In this document: positions 1-9,296 of the stretch, in pieces
How the letters are laid out: every line of letters begins with the position of its first letter
Numbering within the stretch: position 1 is the stretch's first letter
From: Mytilinidion resinicola
Lineage: Eukaryota > Ascomycota > Dothideomycetes > Mytilinidiales > Mytilinidiaceae
NCBI RefSeq assembly: GCF_010093595.1
Contig: NW_022985441.1
Span: 2,095,307 to 2,159,306, forward strand
Reading direction: 5' to 3'
DNA: 64,000 bases
Position numbers and translations under genes: made by a program
The notes under the pieces: model-generated
Seen by the model: the letters and a program-made list of their open reading frames with translations, nothing else
What the model was told of the DNA's origin: nothing
Database searches by the model: none

Positions 1-408
1 TTAAGATGCCATCGAGGGCAGCATCGTCGCTCGTCTCCGGAAATCAGCTCCATGCTCCATCGAACTGACTCGGCACAGAACTCACTGAGATGAAAACAAT
101 TTCAGACTTCTCTGTCACTTCCGCAATGGAGGCACACGCCACGCCCCCAATTTCTTGCAAAGGGGCTCCTCGCGAGATCGTGCGGTTGAAGTAGTGCAGA
201 GCGGGTGCTGAGGCCGACCGTACGTGGGACTGGAGATTCTTCGCCATGCCAATGCCCATGGAGCCGAGGCCTGCGGACTGTCAATTGGATGCTATATTCA
301 TTGTGTGGAGTACGCGGCAGGGAGGTTCAGGTTGGTCACGTGAGAGTATCAGAGATATAAATTACCTATCCATCCTAATCGCGGAGGTGAAGAGTTCGAG
401 GTTGCCAT
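1..408 (-). CDS. 3-hydroxyisobutyrate dehydrogenase-like protein (5' part, cut by window edge)
   Basis: NAD(P)-dependent beta-hydroxyacid dehydrogenase family (6-phosphogluconate/3-hydroxyisobutyrate dehydrogenase fold). I assembled three exons on the minus strand: 366-408, 86-270 and 1-34. Exon 1 begins MATSNSSPPRLGWIG and joins exon 2 across a 95-nt intron (271-365) to give GLGSMGIGMAKNL, the Rossmann glycine motif G-x-G-x-x-G with the family's typical GMAxNL continuation. A 51-nt intron (35-85; donor GTGAGT, acceptor GGAG) restores the frame into TSDDAALDG, the family's usual segment after the second Rossmann strand. Phases agree at both junctions. The substrate domain and catalytic lysine lie outside the window, so the exact substrate cannot be told. 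The first exon is only 43 nt, which is why no long open frame shows it. Confidence 0.85.
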
Positions 409-775
409 TGTTAAATAGGTTTAGACTAATGAATCAATATGGTAGAGGTTGGAGAAAATGCGCGAATTTGGACTATTATAGTTATCAAAATTGATGATGA
501 CTCATCAATTCTCCGAGCTGCCCCTACATGGGCGTTTTGCAAGCTAAGATGATCTGGGAAGGTCCTAAATGAGCCTTATAAAGTGGGACACTTCAGATTT
601 GTGGAGATATTGTCGTGGTCTAAAGAACAGCACTGGTACTTGATCTGATAAATGCCATCTCCAGATCTCGGCGGTAGAAAATAAACACCAGAACCACGAT
701 CCATCGCCAATCCGCAATCTCCCAACCTTCCTAACATATCCCTCCCTCTCCCCTATCTCTTCTCCCTTGTACACC
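409..775. other. Intergenic, no gene seen
   Basis: AT-richer spacer between two minus-strand genes. It should hold the promoter of the dehydrogenase and the 3' UTR of the SnoaL-like gene. No coding frame or repeat could be supported. Confidence 0.5.
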
Positions 776-1336
776 TTACTTCAACAAAACCTCCGCCCTC
801 ACCACCCCCCTCTTCAACATCACACCTACGGCGGGCATCGGATCCGAAAAAATCTCCGACCGCGCCAACTTAATGCCCCCATCCACCTTCACATACTCGA
901 ATCGAAACGCACTCACCACCACCGCATCCCACTCGCGCCCATCCGCGCTCCGCACCCCCTGCTCCCCGGCGCCCTTCTCCCTGGGAATCTTCACATACAG
1001 ATTCGCCCGCCCGAGCATCTCCCACCCGCTCAGATCCTCCTTTTCGACGCAGAACAGCTCCCGCGGCTCGTGGTAGTTGGCGACGAAGGGCCCGTAGATG
1101 TCGCGCAGCGCGGCCCATTTCGCAGCGGCGCCGGTGACGGTCACGCCGGCGGAGGTGACGAGGACGGCGCCGGGCGTGAAGAAGGTGGAGGGATCGGTGG
1201 AGGGGTCCGTGAAGGCGCGCGCATCGATGATGGTGGTCGTGTAGTGCTCCATCCATTTCATGGCCGGGTGGGCGCGCGTGGTGGCGGACCAGCCGGTTTG
1301 GCGAAGGTGGAAGGTGGGTGTGAGGGGGAAGGACAT
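776..1336 (-). CDS. SnoaL/NTF2-like fold protein
   Basis: Single-exon protein of 186 residues. I chose the ATG at 1336 (MSFPLTPTFHLRQ) and not the far upstream ATG at 1495, because the upstream extension is a proline/serine-rich translation of a low-complexity leader. The body reads like the cone-shaped SnoaL/NTF2 superfamily common in fungi: an N-terminal helix (AMKWMEHYTTTIIDARAF), the segment FFTPGAVLVTSAGVTVTG with WAALRDIYGPF, then alternating beta strands ending in SEIFSDPMPAVGVMLKRG. Members range from polyketide cyclases to proteins of unknown role; no catalytic residues can be assigned here. The coding strand is C-rich at its 5' end and G-rich at its 3' end. The family call is from fold-like features, not a close match. 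Confidence 0.7.
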   Translation of the reverse strand: MSFPLTPTFHLRQTGWSATTRAHPAMKWMEHYTTTIIDARAFTDPSTDPSTFFTPGAVLVTSAGVTVTGAAAKWAALRDIYGPFVANYHEPRELFCVEKEDLSGWEMLGRANLYVKIPREKGAGEQGVRSADGREWDAVVVSAFRFEYVKVDGGIKLARSEIFSDPMPAVGVMLKRGVVRAEVLLK

Positions 1337-2021
1337 GGTGGGTGGGTGGGGAGGTGGGTTAAGTTTGGGGTTTGGGGGGATGGTTGACTGGAGGTTTGAG
1401 AGGTGACTGGGAGGTTTGAGAGTTGGTGGGAGGTTTGAGGTTGGATGGGAGATGGGGAGAGAGGGAAGAACGACTTTATTTATGCTGTAGTTCATTAAAT
1501 GCGGGGGAGGGCTGCGGCTGAGAGCTAGATCACTGACTTTCCAAAAGCTTACGGTTGTAGTGGTCTAGAATATATAGACTTAGTGGTGGCTAGCTGTAAG
1601 TGTTGTTTTAGCTCTTGAGGCTGAAGTGCCACGTAAGACGCCATACCCCCAGAAGTAACGGCAGTGTGCTAAAAGATTTAATATGTAAGGAGCTGAAGAT
1701 ATGCTTGGTGCTTGGAGCTGGGAGTTGGAAGTAGGTGGTTGTGGCGTCACCGGACCCCTTTACCCCTCACCACTATGCCAATCATCAGCGATTATTAGGC
1801 TTCAGCTGAGCACTTGCACTACAAGCTAATATACTTAGCCCCACGTGTTAGATCGAGGCATGGCAGTAGTCTCGTGAACGATTAGTGAAGTGGTGGTTTG
1901 TCAGACCCCATTGAAATCGATATCAAGAAAAGAGTTGCGTGGTAATGTTGAATTATCCAGCGCAGACATCAGTTCCTAGATACGTGAACATAATAGAAGC
2001 AGGCCTTTCGGCTGAAGGCGG
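1337..2021. other. Intergenic, no gene seen
   Basis: Starts with a G/T-rich low-complexity leader (about 1337-1470, repeated GGGAGGTTTGAG-like words), then ordinary AT-rich spacer. No open frame with coding character. Confidence 0.5.
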
Positions 2022-4100
2022 TCATCCACTAGCATCGGCGCCCGTACAAACGATTCTAGCACCTCCTTCGTCCTCAACTGCCATCAACCGCGCTCGCAGA
2101 ACCGTCTTCCCGTAATCTCGGATCGATTCCACGACCTCCGCATCCGTCTTCAGCGAGCTGCTTTCCAGGAGTTCGTAAACATCTCGGCCGATAGTTTGGG
2201 AAATCGATGCCCACGCGCTGCCGAGAAGAGAATAATGAGTCTGCTTGATATACAGCACCGTCAGTACAGCAATCAAAACATAGTGCCCCACAAGCACAGA
2301 TGTCATTGCTGTAAAGCCGCCTGAGGATTGCGGAAGTAAGACTTCTTTGAAGTAGGTTTCATTGACTTCAGAAGCGTAGTCAAAAGCGTGTTGTTGGCCA
2401 TAGTACGCGGAAAGCGAAAGTACTGTAATAAGTCCCGAGAGAGCATGGGCAACGGATGCATTCCGCGAAAGCGCACCCGTGAAGAGGCTTGAGATTGACG
2501 GGTCTGCCGCGAGAATGTTGGAAGGCGTGTAGGTGAAGTTGTTAAGTACGTTGATGAGCGGGATGCCGCTGAAGAGCGTGGTCCAGTTCGCATCGAGAGG
2601 TACGGTGGCTCCGTTGACACCACCACCTTTGCCTGACATGTCGCCTTGAAAGAACGGGCGTTGAAGGAATGGGACGACATCGTCCTTTGTGGGGATGAAG
2701 GAGGTGGACTTCTCTAATGTCATGATCCCTCGTGCTTCTAGGCTCTGATTCGTTGAGTCAAGGCCTAGTTGACTAGCGATTTCTGTAGTGTTGAATGACC
2801 CAGCTGCGTTCTCTTGGTTGGAAGGTTCCCAGCGAATCGTAGGTTCAGATCTGTTAATGGCGCCGTAAATACTAACATCCAAGCGAGCAGCGTCCCACGG
2901 AGCATAACACACGGACATAGACAAGATAGACTCATAGACTGATGGCGAGATAAGGTCGATCCACTCGTCATGGACGAAAAGACTGGAAGCATTGGTGATA
3001 GGAATCTCGGGTGAGTGCGGCGCTTTCCATTGTGTGAGGTCGGTGGTTCGCAATACTAGAAAGACCGCGCCATATCTTGTAAGATCTTCGCCGACAGTTT
3101 CGTTCGAAAATTGACTAAGAAGTGTTGGGAGGTACTTCGGGCTCGGACACCCTATCTGGCAAATTGAGTACTGGTCAGCGCCGCCGTAGTAGCACATGAA
3201 ATTAGCCTCGTCTGCCCAGTTATTCGTCATCACCTTGGATATGGTAGGATTCGCGGAGATTGTGCCAGTACCGTTGCTGTAGTACCCTTCGCTCCATGAC
3301 AAATTCGAAACTGTCGGTGCTTGACAATACACTCGGGAATCCAGCACTATAGCCTTGCCAGTATAATTGCGCAGCGTTTGTCTAGACCGAGAATCTGTAA
3401 GGGGGAGCATAGATCGAAGGAGAACTCCGGTGTCGCTTGATCCCGCGGGACTTTGCTGTGGTGGTTCTGAATATTCGGCGAAGACGGGATAGAATGGCGG
3501 GTTTGTTGACCAAATTGAACCTCGAGGGATCACGTTGTAGGATAATTTCTCGAAGGTCGCGCAATCCGCAGAAGCAGGCTGTTGACCGAGGCAAGTATAT
3601 TTGAATCCATTCAACGCAGATCGGGACACTTCGAGGTCCGGCAAGGGACCGAGGTGCAGATCAGACAGAAGTGCGGTGGAGCTGAACTGAAGGAGCGAAG
3701 TTGTGGTTAACAAAACAAAGAGTAGCACGAAATACTGAGACGAGATGACCGATGCTCTCATCACACTACGGAATCCAATTAATGGAAAGAGCACTGATTT
3801 ACACAATGCCCAGGGAGAAGCAGCTCCAGATTTCATCGGCGCAATGACAGCGACCTCGGAGAGCGGGATACCGTGGGATGACTCCATCATAAGAGCTGCG
3901 ATCATTGCTGCCCCAATACTAGCTTGCATATCAACAGCAGTTCGGAGAAGTAGGGTTGAAATCGAGATGGACCGTGTCAGCCATTCATTGATTACTATAA
4001 GCTCCCAGATGCTGTTAGACACGTCATCGAACCAGAGGAAGGAGATGAAGGCGATGATAGCTGTCATTATGATTGTAGTAGTGAATAAAGTGAGGACCAT
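2022..4100 (-). CDS. Large multi-pass membrane protein, fungal-specific family
   Basis: About 692 residues if translation starts at the ATG at 4100. Membrane segments are visible at the N terminus (VLTLFTTTIIMTAIIAF), near residue 125 (YFVLLFVLLTTTSLLQF), and near the C terminus (two hydrophobic stretches, the last VLVGHYVLIAVLTVLYI). Between them lies a roughly 400-residue, cysteine-containing, presumably extracytoplasmic domain with many N-glycosylation sequons (NYT, NLS, NGT, NAS). The frame stays open upstream of 4100 and encodes VCHHHVPPAIKGTHRLHGF, which resembles the N-terminal region of related fungal proteins, so the true start is probably in an upstream exon I could not place. An AG acceptor just upstream would allow this. 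It lies on the same strand directly after the Cys-rich TM gene, only 65 nt past that stop. Function unknown. Confidence 0.7.
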   Translation of the reverse strand: MVLTLFTTTIIMTAIIAFISFLWFDDVSNSIWELIVINEWLTRSISISTLLLRTAVDMQASIGAAMIAALMMESSHGIPLSEVAVIAPMKSGAASPWALCKSVLFPLIGFRSVMRASVISSQYFVLLFVLLTTTSLLQFSSTALLSDLHLGPLPDLEVSRSALNGFKYTCLGQQPASADCATFEKLSYNVIPRGSIWSTNPPFYPVFAEYSEPPQQSPAGSSDTGVLLRSMLPLTDSRSRQTLRNYTGKAIVLDSRVYCQAPTVSNLSWSEGYYSNGTGTISANPTISKVMTNNWADEANFMCYYGGADQYSICQIGCPSPKYLPTLLSQFSNETVGEDLTRYGAVFLVLRTTDLTQWKAPHSPEIPITNASSLFVHDEWIDLISPSVYESILSMSVCYAPWDAARLDVSIYGAINRSEPTIRWEPSNQENAAGSFNTTEIASQLGLDSTNQSLEARGIMTLEKSTSFIPTKDDVVPFLQRPFFQGDMSGKGGGVNGATVPLDANWTTLFSGIPLINVLNNFTYTPSNILAADPSISSLFTGALSRNASVAHALSGLITVLSLSAYYGQQHAFDYASEVNETYFKEVLLPQSSGGFTAMTSVLVGHYVLIAVLTVLYIKQTHYSLLGSAWASISQTIGRDVYELLESSSLKTDAEVVESIRDYGKTVLRARLMAVEDEGGARIVCTGADASG

Positions 4101-4165
4101 GAAACCGTGAAGTCGGTGAGTGCCCTTGATCGCAGGTGGAACGTGATGGTGACAGACGATAGAAG

Positions 4166-4944
4166 TCAATTGAGTTGATTTGGGAGATGTGTTTTGCTAT
4201 GTTTTTCAGCAGTCGCCATCTGACTTCTAGAATACAATGATTAGGAAGTTGCGAATTTCCCCGATCTAATATTTGGACATACTGGAAATGTGTTAGTTCC
4301 AGGGCTTGATTGTGCTCGTCGTCGTTCCCTCTCTCTTTTGGATTACTCCGAGCAAGCCAAATCACTACGCCAAGAATGACGAGAGAGGACAAAATGCCAA
4401 TGGTTGCTAACGCGGCCAGTGCTGCACGTGGAGTCTTCAGATGTGGAAGAGCAGGGGATGTGGTGGTGAAAGTGTTTTTGACTGCAGCTGTAGGAGTAGG
4501 CACGGAACTGTTCCAGGGTGTCGACGTTGCGCCAGTTGAATTCTGGTAGTTCGAAGGAAAGAAAGTGATATCTGTATCATTGCCGTTAAGGAAAGCGCTT
4601 TCAAGATTCTCCGGGGGACATCCAGTTTGGTTGCACGAGCCTCTTTGACAGCATGGGTTTGTCGTACAGCACCCCGCGAAATTGAATGATGAGCCTAGGC
4701 AGGTGTAAAAGTCCGCGCCCGAAGGACATATCCCACCGGAAATCTTATCGGAGGCGGCAGGGCTGATATATGCGGGAAGTAGATCCTCTTTCGAACAGCC
4801 GGTCTTACAGGGATCCTTTCTGCAGCAGCCCACGAATTTTGATCCGGAATCGCATGTGTGCCAGAGCGCATCGGCCTGGGGGCAGTACAACGGAAAGACC
4901 CCATATAAAACATCTCTGAAGTCGTCCGCCGTAGTTGTGTTCAT
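4166..4944 (-). CDS. Cys-rich single-pass membrane protein
   Basis: Two exons: 4283-4944 and 4166-4226, separated by a 56-nt intron (donor GTATGT, branch CTAAT, acceptor TTCTAG). The protein is 240 residues. The N-terminal part carries two tandem copies of a Cys-rich module, each following the pattern LWHTC or FYTC ... F-x-GCC ... NPC/DPC ... GC. A Thr/Ser/Pro-rich stalk with N-glycosylation sites follows, then one transmembrane helix (IGILSSLVILGVVIWLA) and a short charged tail. There is no classical signal peptide, so topology probably depends on the single helix. This architecture is common in Pezizomycotina, where it is annotated only as hypothetical; a surface-sensing role is speculation. 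Its stop is 65 nt before the next gene's first ATG on the same strand. Confidence 0.75.
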
Positions 4945-5894
4945 TTTGCGAGAATTAGATCGAAGACTGATAAGAAAGCAGGGTCAAGATTCTTGGGACT
5001 GGAGGCCCTTTTCAACGTCCAGGCCATGCCCCGAGGACGTCGTGTTAATAGATATTGATGACGCTTCGTGTTGTAGACAAGGAAGATCAGGTAGTATTTT
5101 GGTAGCTAAGTAGTATCCTCTACTGCTGTGTTCTGCGTCGGGCTGAGCAGGCACCGATAGTGCGGCCCCATCTCGCTGCAGATAGAACGACGGTACCAGT
5201 CTGCCCTTCGATGACTGGACGAGCTTGGTGTATCGTTGCAGTCTACATGCAGAGTCAGTAAGCTGGTAAGGTATCACGAGTGGTTGAGACGACATCGTCT
5301 GCACGCCCCTGAAGCACGACGTGGACTAGAGCACAGAAACGGCTGTGGAGAGGGCTGTGCTTGCTGTTTGATGAGCACAGAATATGCAATCATCGTCGAT
5401 AGTATTCACGCCCTCGAAATAGAAGCAAAAACTGATGAAACTAATATTGGCCGAGGTATCGTGATGAAGAACGAAAGGTAGTGATGCCCATGCCGGAATG
5501 CCAAGTCCTTCGGAAACGTTCTTCCGGCCGTTCCCACCAATCCCGCCACCTGCCATGCTGCACCCTTCTTCTTCACATGTATTTAGTCTTAGACCCTCTA
5601 TAAGCGAGTATTATCTTGTTCATCAGATGTATATATCTCAAGAGGCTCTCTACAGTATATGCTTTGTCTCCCTCGAACTCTATTGTTGCGCACTTCTCCC
5701 CTACCCCTCAGTAGATCCTCGGGAAAACGGCCAACAATCCCGTCTCGGGATCTCTTTCCTAGTCTAGTCCGACTCAACGTCGCTCTTATATATCCGTTCC
5801 CCTTTTCGTCCTGCCCTAGTTTTCTCGATCGTGAACTCTCCTGTTCTTCTTCTTTTCTCTCTTTCCTGATCATCTCGTCTGAGCCAGCTATAAG
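4945..5894. other. Divergent promoter region
   Basis: Lies between the minus-strand membrane genes and the plus-strand FAD oxidoreductase. A 106-codon minus-strand frame (4984-5304, containing MSSQPLVIPYQLTD) ends just before the Cys-rich gene and could be a 5' leader or an unspliced exon of it, but no splice pair was convincing. The 250 nt before 5895 are pyrimidine-rich, as often seen at fungal transcription starts. Confidence 0.4.
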
Positions 5895-7406
5895 ATGTCA
5901 GAAGCAGATACGACCATCATCCTCGGCGCAGGCATTATCGGCCTCTCAACCGCGTATTACTTATCACTTTCCTCTTCTGACACTCGTATCTGCCTTGTTG
6001 ATCCGCGGCCCCTTGAGTCCTTACACACCGCCGCTTCTGCATTCGCAGGGGGATTACTGGCGAAGACCTGGTTCCCGCCCGCGCTTGCGCCACTTGGAGC
6101 GCTGAGTTTTGAGCTGCATAAGCACCTAGCAGCACAGCATGATGGGCGGGAGAGGTGGGGTTACTTGGGTGTAAGGGGTGTGAGTTTTGTTGAAGGCGAA
6201 GGGGAGGGAAAAGAGAGGCCGGAGGATTGGCTGAAGCCTGAGGATTGGTTAGCCGGGGGTGGGAGTCGGGCTGATGCTGCTAGTGGGGACGTGAAGGTGG
6301 GCGAGGGGCCGAGATGGTTGAGGAGAGCGGAGGGGAAGGGGGTGAGGGTCTTGAGTGGAAGGAATGCAGGGAGTGAGACGGCACTGGTGTAAGTTCGATA
6401 CGAGAGAAATGGAGAGGATGAGTGGTAGAGTAGATTGACAGGATGACTCCGTACTGACATTCCCAGCGACCCCCTCAAACTCTGCGAGTTTCTCCTCGCC
6501 GAGTGTCTCTCCCGCGGCGTTCAACTGCATACCTCAACCACCGCTGTCTCAGTCACCTCCCGAAGTTCCAGCTCCCATTCCACCGGTCACGTGATCCACC
6601 TTCGTCAACCCAACGGCACCCTCTTTGTTCCCTTCTCTAATCTCGTATTCGCTGCTGGAGCATGGACATCGCCAGCTTATCGCACTCTTTTTCCAACCTC
6701 CTATCTAGAGCTACCGATTACTGCGATATCAGGTCATTCGGTACTCCTGCGGTCGTCCGAATGGAAAGCTCATCCAGCAAGTAAAGAGGTAGAGACGGAT
6801 GCGGTGTTCGCGACGGACGAAAGTGGGGAGTACTTCCCTGAAATGTTCTACCGGGCTGATGGTAAGTTGACCCTTTAAGTTTTCAAGTCAGGTATTGGAG
6901 CTGCGGATCACACGGATCATTTGCGTATTTATCTTAGCTTTGTCACCACCTTTCTCTTATTTCTCTAACACACCGCAGGTTCCATTTGGCTTGGTGGCAT
7001 CAACCATCCCTCCAACGAAATTCCGCTCCCCCAGCCAAGCGCGAAAGCCACTCCGCTTGCCTCTTCGATCTCAAAACTTCGCGAGACCGCCGGGTATCTC
7101 TATGGCCTTCCATCTTCAGACATTTTGATAGAGCGCGAATCTATTTGTTTCCGCCCCGTAACTCCTGCCGGCTTACCAATTGTTGCGAAGGTGCCAGACG
7201 TACGACTGGGACGTGGATGGGGACGGAGAAATGCGGCGGGAGGTGTCTACGTAGCAGCTGGACACGGTCCCTGGGGTATCAGCGGGAGTCTGGGGACTGG
7301 AAAGGTAGTCAGCGAAATGGTGATGGGAGAAAATGTTAGCGTGGATCTGAGTGGGTTGGGGCTGCAGGAGGGAGGGGAGGGATGGCAAGCCCGCGCACGG
7401 CTCTAG
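5895..7406 (+). CDS. FAD-dependent oxidoreductase, DAO family (TDA3-like)
   Basis: Three exons: 5895-6388, 6467-6861 and 6979-7406, with introns of 78 and 117 nt (donors GTAAGT both times, branch CTGAC in the first). The product is 438 residues. The N terminus is a dinucleotide-binding motif TIILGAGIIGLSTAYYL followed by an acidic VDP, as in FAD-linked amine/D-amino-acid-oxidase-like enzymes. AFAGGLLAKTWF, LVFAAGAWTS and the C-terminal GHGPWGISGSLGTGK are FAD-contact segments seen in the yeast Tda3/S. pombe homologues, linked to late-endosome-to-Golgi traffic. An insert of low complexity (GEGEGKERPEDWLKPEDWL) sits near residue 110. The substrate is unknown; a soluble flavoprotein is likely because no signal or membrane segment is present. 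Confidence 0.85.
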
Positions 7407-8165
7407 AGTGAGGGTTCTTAATCTAGGATTTTAGGCTACAAATAAATAGGGCGACCGCGAGGTCATAATGCAGAGGGGAGGATTTGATAGTGTTGCCAGT
7501 ACCTCAAAAGAACGTCTTTTCCTTCCAAGAAGCATCGGAAGACTTTCACCATAATAATACCGCATCTGTCAACCTTCTATTGATATCATTTTCATCATTT
7601 CCCCTTTCTTTATACATGCTCATGGTACATTACTCGCCAGCGAAGCTATGATTGGCGGAGGTGCTGACCAATTGATAGCCCCATCACTTTATTACAAAGC
7701 ACCCTTCTTCAACCCCCAGCATCACGACAACAAGCCTACAACGTAGCCAACATCGCTTCATGCCGCTTCTTAGCGAGGCTGAACCTATTCAATTTCGTAA
7801 TTAAATCCGGAATCAACCCCCGGTACGGACAAAAGTTCCTACACCGCCGCAGGATCCCCGTGATTGCACTACTCTTACAAATCGAATAGACCATGTCAAT
7901 GAAAAGAAATTCTTCAGTGACGAGTTCTCGGGGCACCCGTTGTAGTGCTGAAGCCCTAGTCTTAGGTGTCCAGCGGGTAGTAGCTAAAGGCAGATAATTT
8001 GAAGCTGAGTTCACATTACAAAGGTCTAAATCCTTCACTCTCTTAAGGTAATTTCCTAGGCATATAAAACCTTACACGAAATCCTCTCATGAACTCATCC
8101 CGCGCAACGCTTCGATACTCGACTTCAATCTTCAAGTCTCCAATGCGTCGTCTCTTTGGCCCATC
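7407..8165. other. Intergenic, no gene seen
   Basis: A 100-codon minus-strand frame at 7736-8038 has no recognisable motif and unremarkable composition; I do not call it a gene. The rest is promoter and UTR sequence. Confidence 0.45.
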
Positions 8166-9131
8166 ATGCACTTCCCCAGCCTCTCCGCCCCTCTCCTCCC
8201 CTCCCTCCTTCTTCTCCATGCCTCTGCAGCCTCTATTCCCAGTCACAATGTCCACACCATACACCAATTCCCCAATCCCACCTGGATCGAAAACATCGCC
8301 ACCCGCTCCGACGGCCACCTCCTCGTCTCCCTCCTAACCACCCCAGACCTCCACCTCACCAACCACTTCGCCTCCCCACCCACCACCACCCTCATCCACT
8401 CCTTCCCTCCCGACCTCGGTCTCCTCGGCATCACCGAGCTCATGCCCAACAAATTCGCCGCCTGGCTCGTCGACTTCAGCTCCACCCCCTCCACCAAAGC
8501 CGTGGTGTCCAAACTCGCCCAACTGCCCCCAGACACCGGCCTCGCCAACGGCCTCGCTACCCTCAACCCTCATACCGTCCTGATCACCGACAGCACGCCG
8601 GGCCGCCTGCTCTCCTACAACCTGCACACCAACGCCTTCCCCACCGTGCTCGCCGACGCGGCCACCATGGCGCCGGCCCCGAACCCGGGCAACATCAGCA
8701 TCGGCATCAACGGGCTGAAGTACCGCGACGGGTTCGCGTACTACACGACCATCTACATCAGTGGCTTGTACCGCGTGCCCGTGGACTGCGCGACGGGCGC
8801 AGCGACGGGCGCGGTCGAGACGCTGACAACGGCGCTGGGCGAGGCGGATGATTTTGCGTTTACGGCGCGCGGGGATGTGGTTGTGGGCACGGATTCGGAG
8901 AACACGGTTTTGTTGGTGAGTCCGCCGCGAGGGGAGGGGAAAGGAGCGTGGACGGTGAAGACGATTGCGGGGGCGAAGGATGCATTGACGGTGGCGGGGG
9001 GCACGAGTGTGGCGATGGGGAGGACGGCGGCGGATAGGGAGGTGGCGTATGTGGTGACGGAGGGAGGGTTGGCGGGGCCGGTTGATGGGGTTGTGGAGGG
9101 GGGGAAGGTTGTTGCTGTGACGGTTTATTAG
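8166..9131 (+). CDS. Secreted SMP-30/gluconolactonase-like beta-propeller (paralogue 1)
   Basis: Single exon, 321 residues. The first 22 residues (MHFPSLSAPLLPSLLLLHASAA) form a signal peptide. The mature part shows the repeated blades of a six-bladed propeller of the SMP-30/lactonase/strictosidine-synthase-like superfamily: TWIENIATRSDGHLLVS, NGLATLNPHTVLITDSTPGRLLSYN, GINGLKYRDGFAYYTT, DDFAFTARGDVVVGTD. Related fungal proteins occur singly and in metabolite loci; the substrate here is unknown. A second copy lies at 50588-51628 with the blades in the same order. Codon use is odd: the first half is almost purely C-ending and the last third strongly G-rich. Confidence 0.8.
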   Translation: MHFPSLSAPLLPSLLLLHASAASIPSHNVHTIHQFPNPTWIENIATRSDGHLLVSLLTTPDLHLTNHFASPPTTTLIHSFPPDLGLLGITELMPNKFAAWLVDFSSTPSTKAVVSKLAQLPPDTGLANGLATLNPHTVLITDSTPGRLLSYNLHTNAFPTVLADAATMAPAPNPGNISIGINGLKYRDGFAYYTTIYISGLYRVPVDCATGAATGAVETLTTALGEADDFAFTARGDVVVGTDSENTVLLVSPPRGEGKGAWTVKTIAGAKDALTVAGGTSVAMGRTAADREVAYVVTEGGLAGPVDGVVEGGKVVAVTVY

Positions 9132-9296
9132 GGGGAGACGGTGTGGGAAGGTAGGAGATATTAGTACAGAGAGGGGATAAGCTGTGATATGGGCACGTAT
9201 GACGAAGAGAGACTCGAAAAGTAGAAATTATTATCTTTTATTTACCGTGAAGAATAGCTACCTACTGCAAATATCCAAGAAAGTCTTCATCGGCAC

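Noticed and set aside
2022..4944. Single fused gene joining the Cys-rich protein and the large membrane protein
   Set aside because: The exon with the TM helix ends in phase 2, while the only upstream acceptor for the membrane-protein frame needs phase 0; splicing instead gives a clean stop 20 codons later.
4984..5304. 106-codon minus-strand frame before the Cys-rich gene
   Set aside because: No phase-consistent splice into either downstream gene and no motif; kept only as a note.
7736..8038. 100-codon minus-strand frame between the oxidoreductase and the first propeller gene
   Set aside because: No motif, no codon signature, and it would overlap the promoter of the propeller gene.
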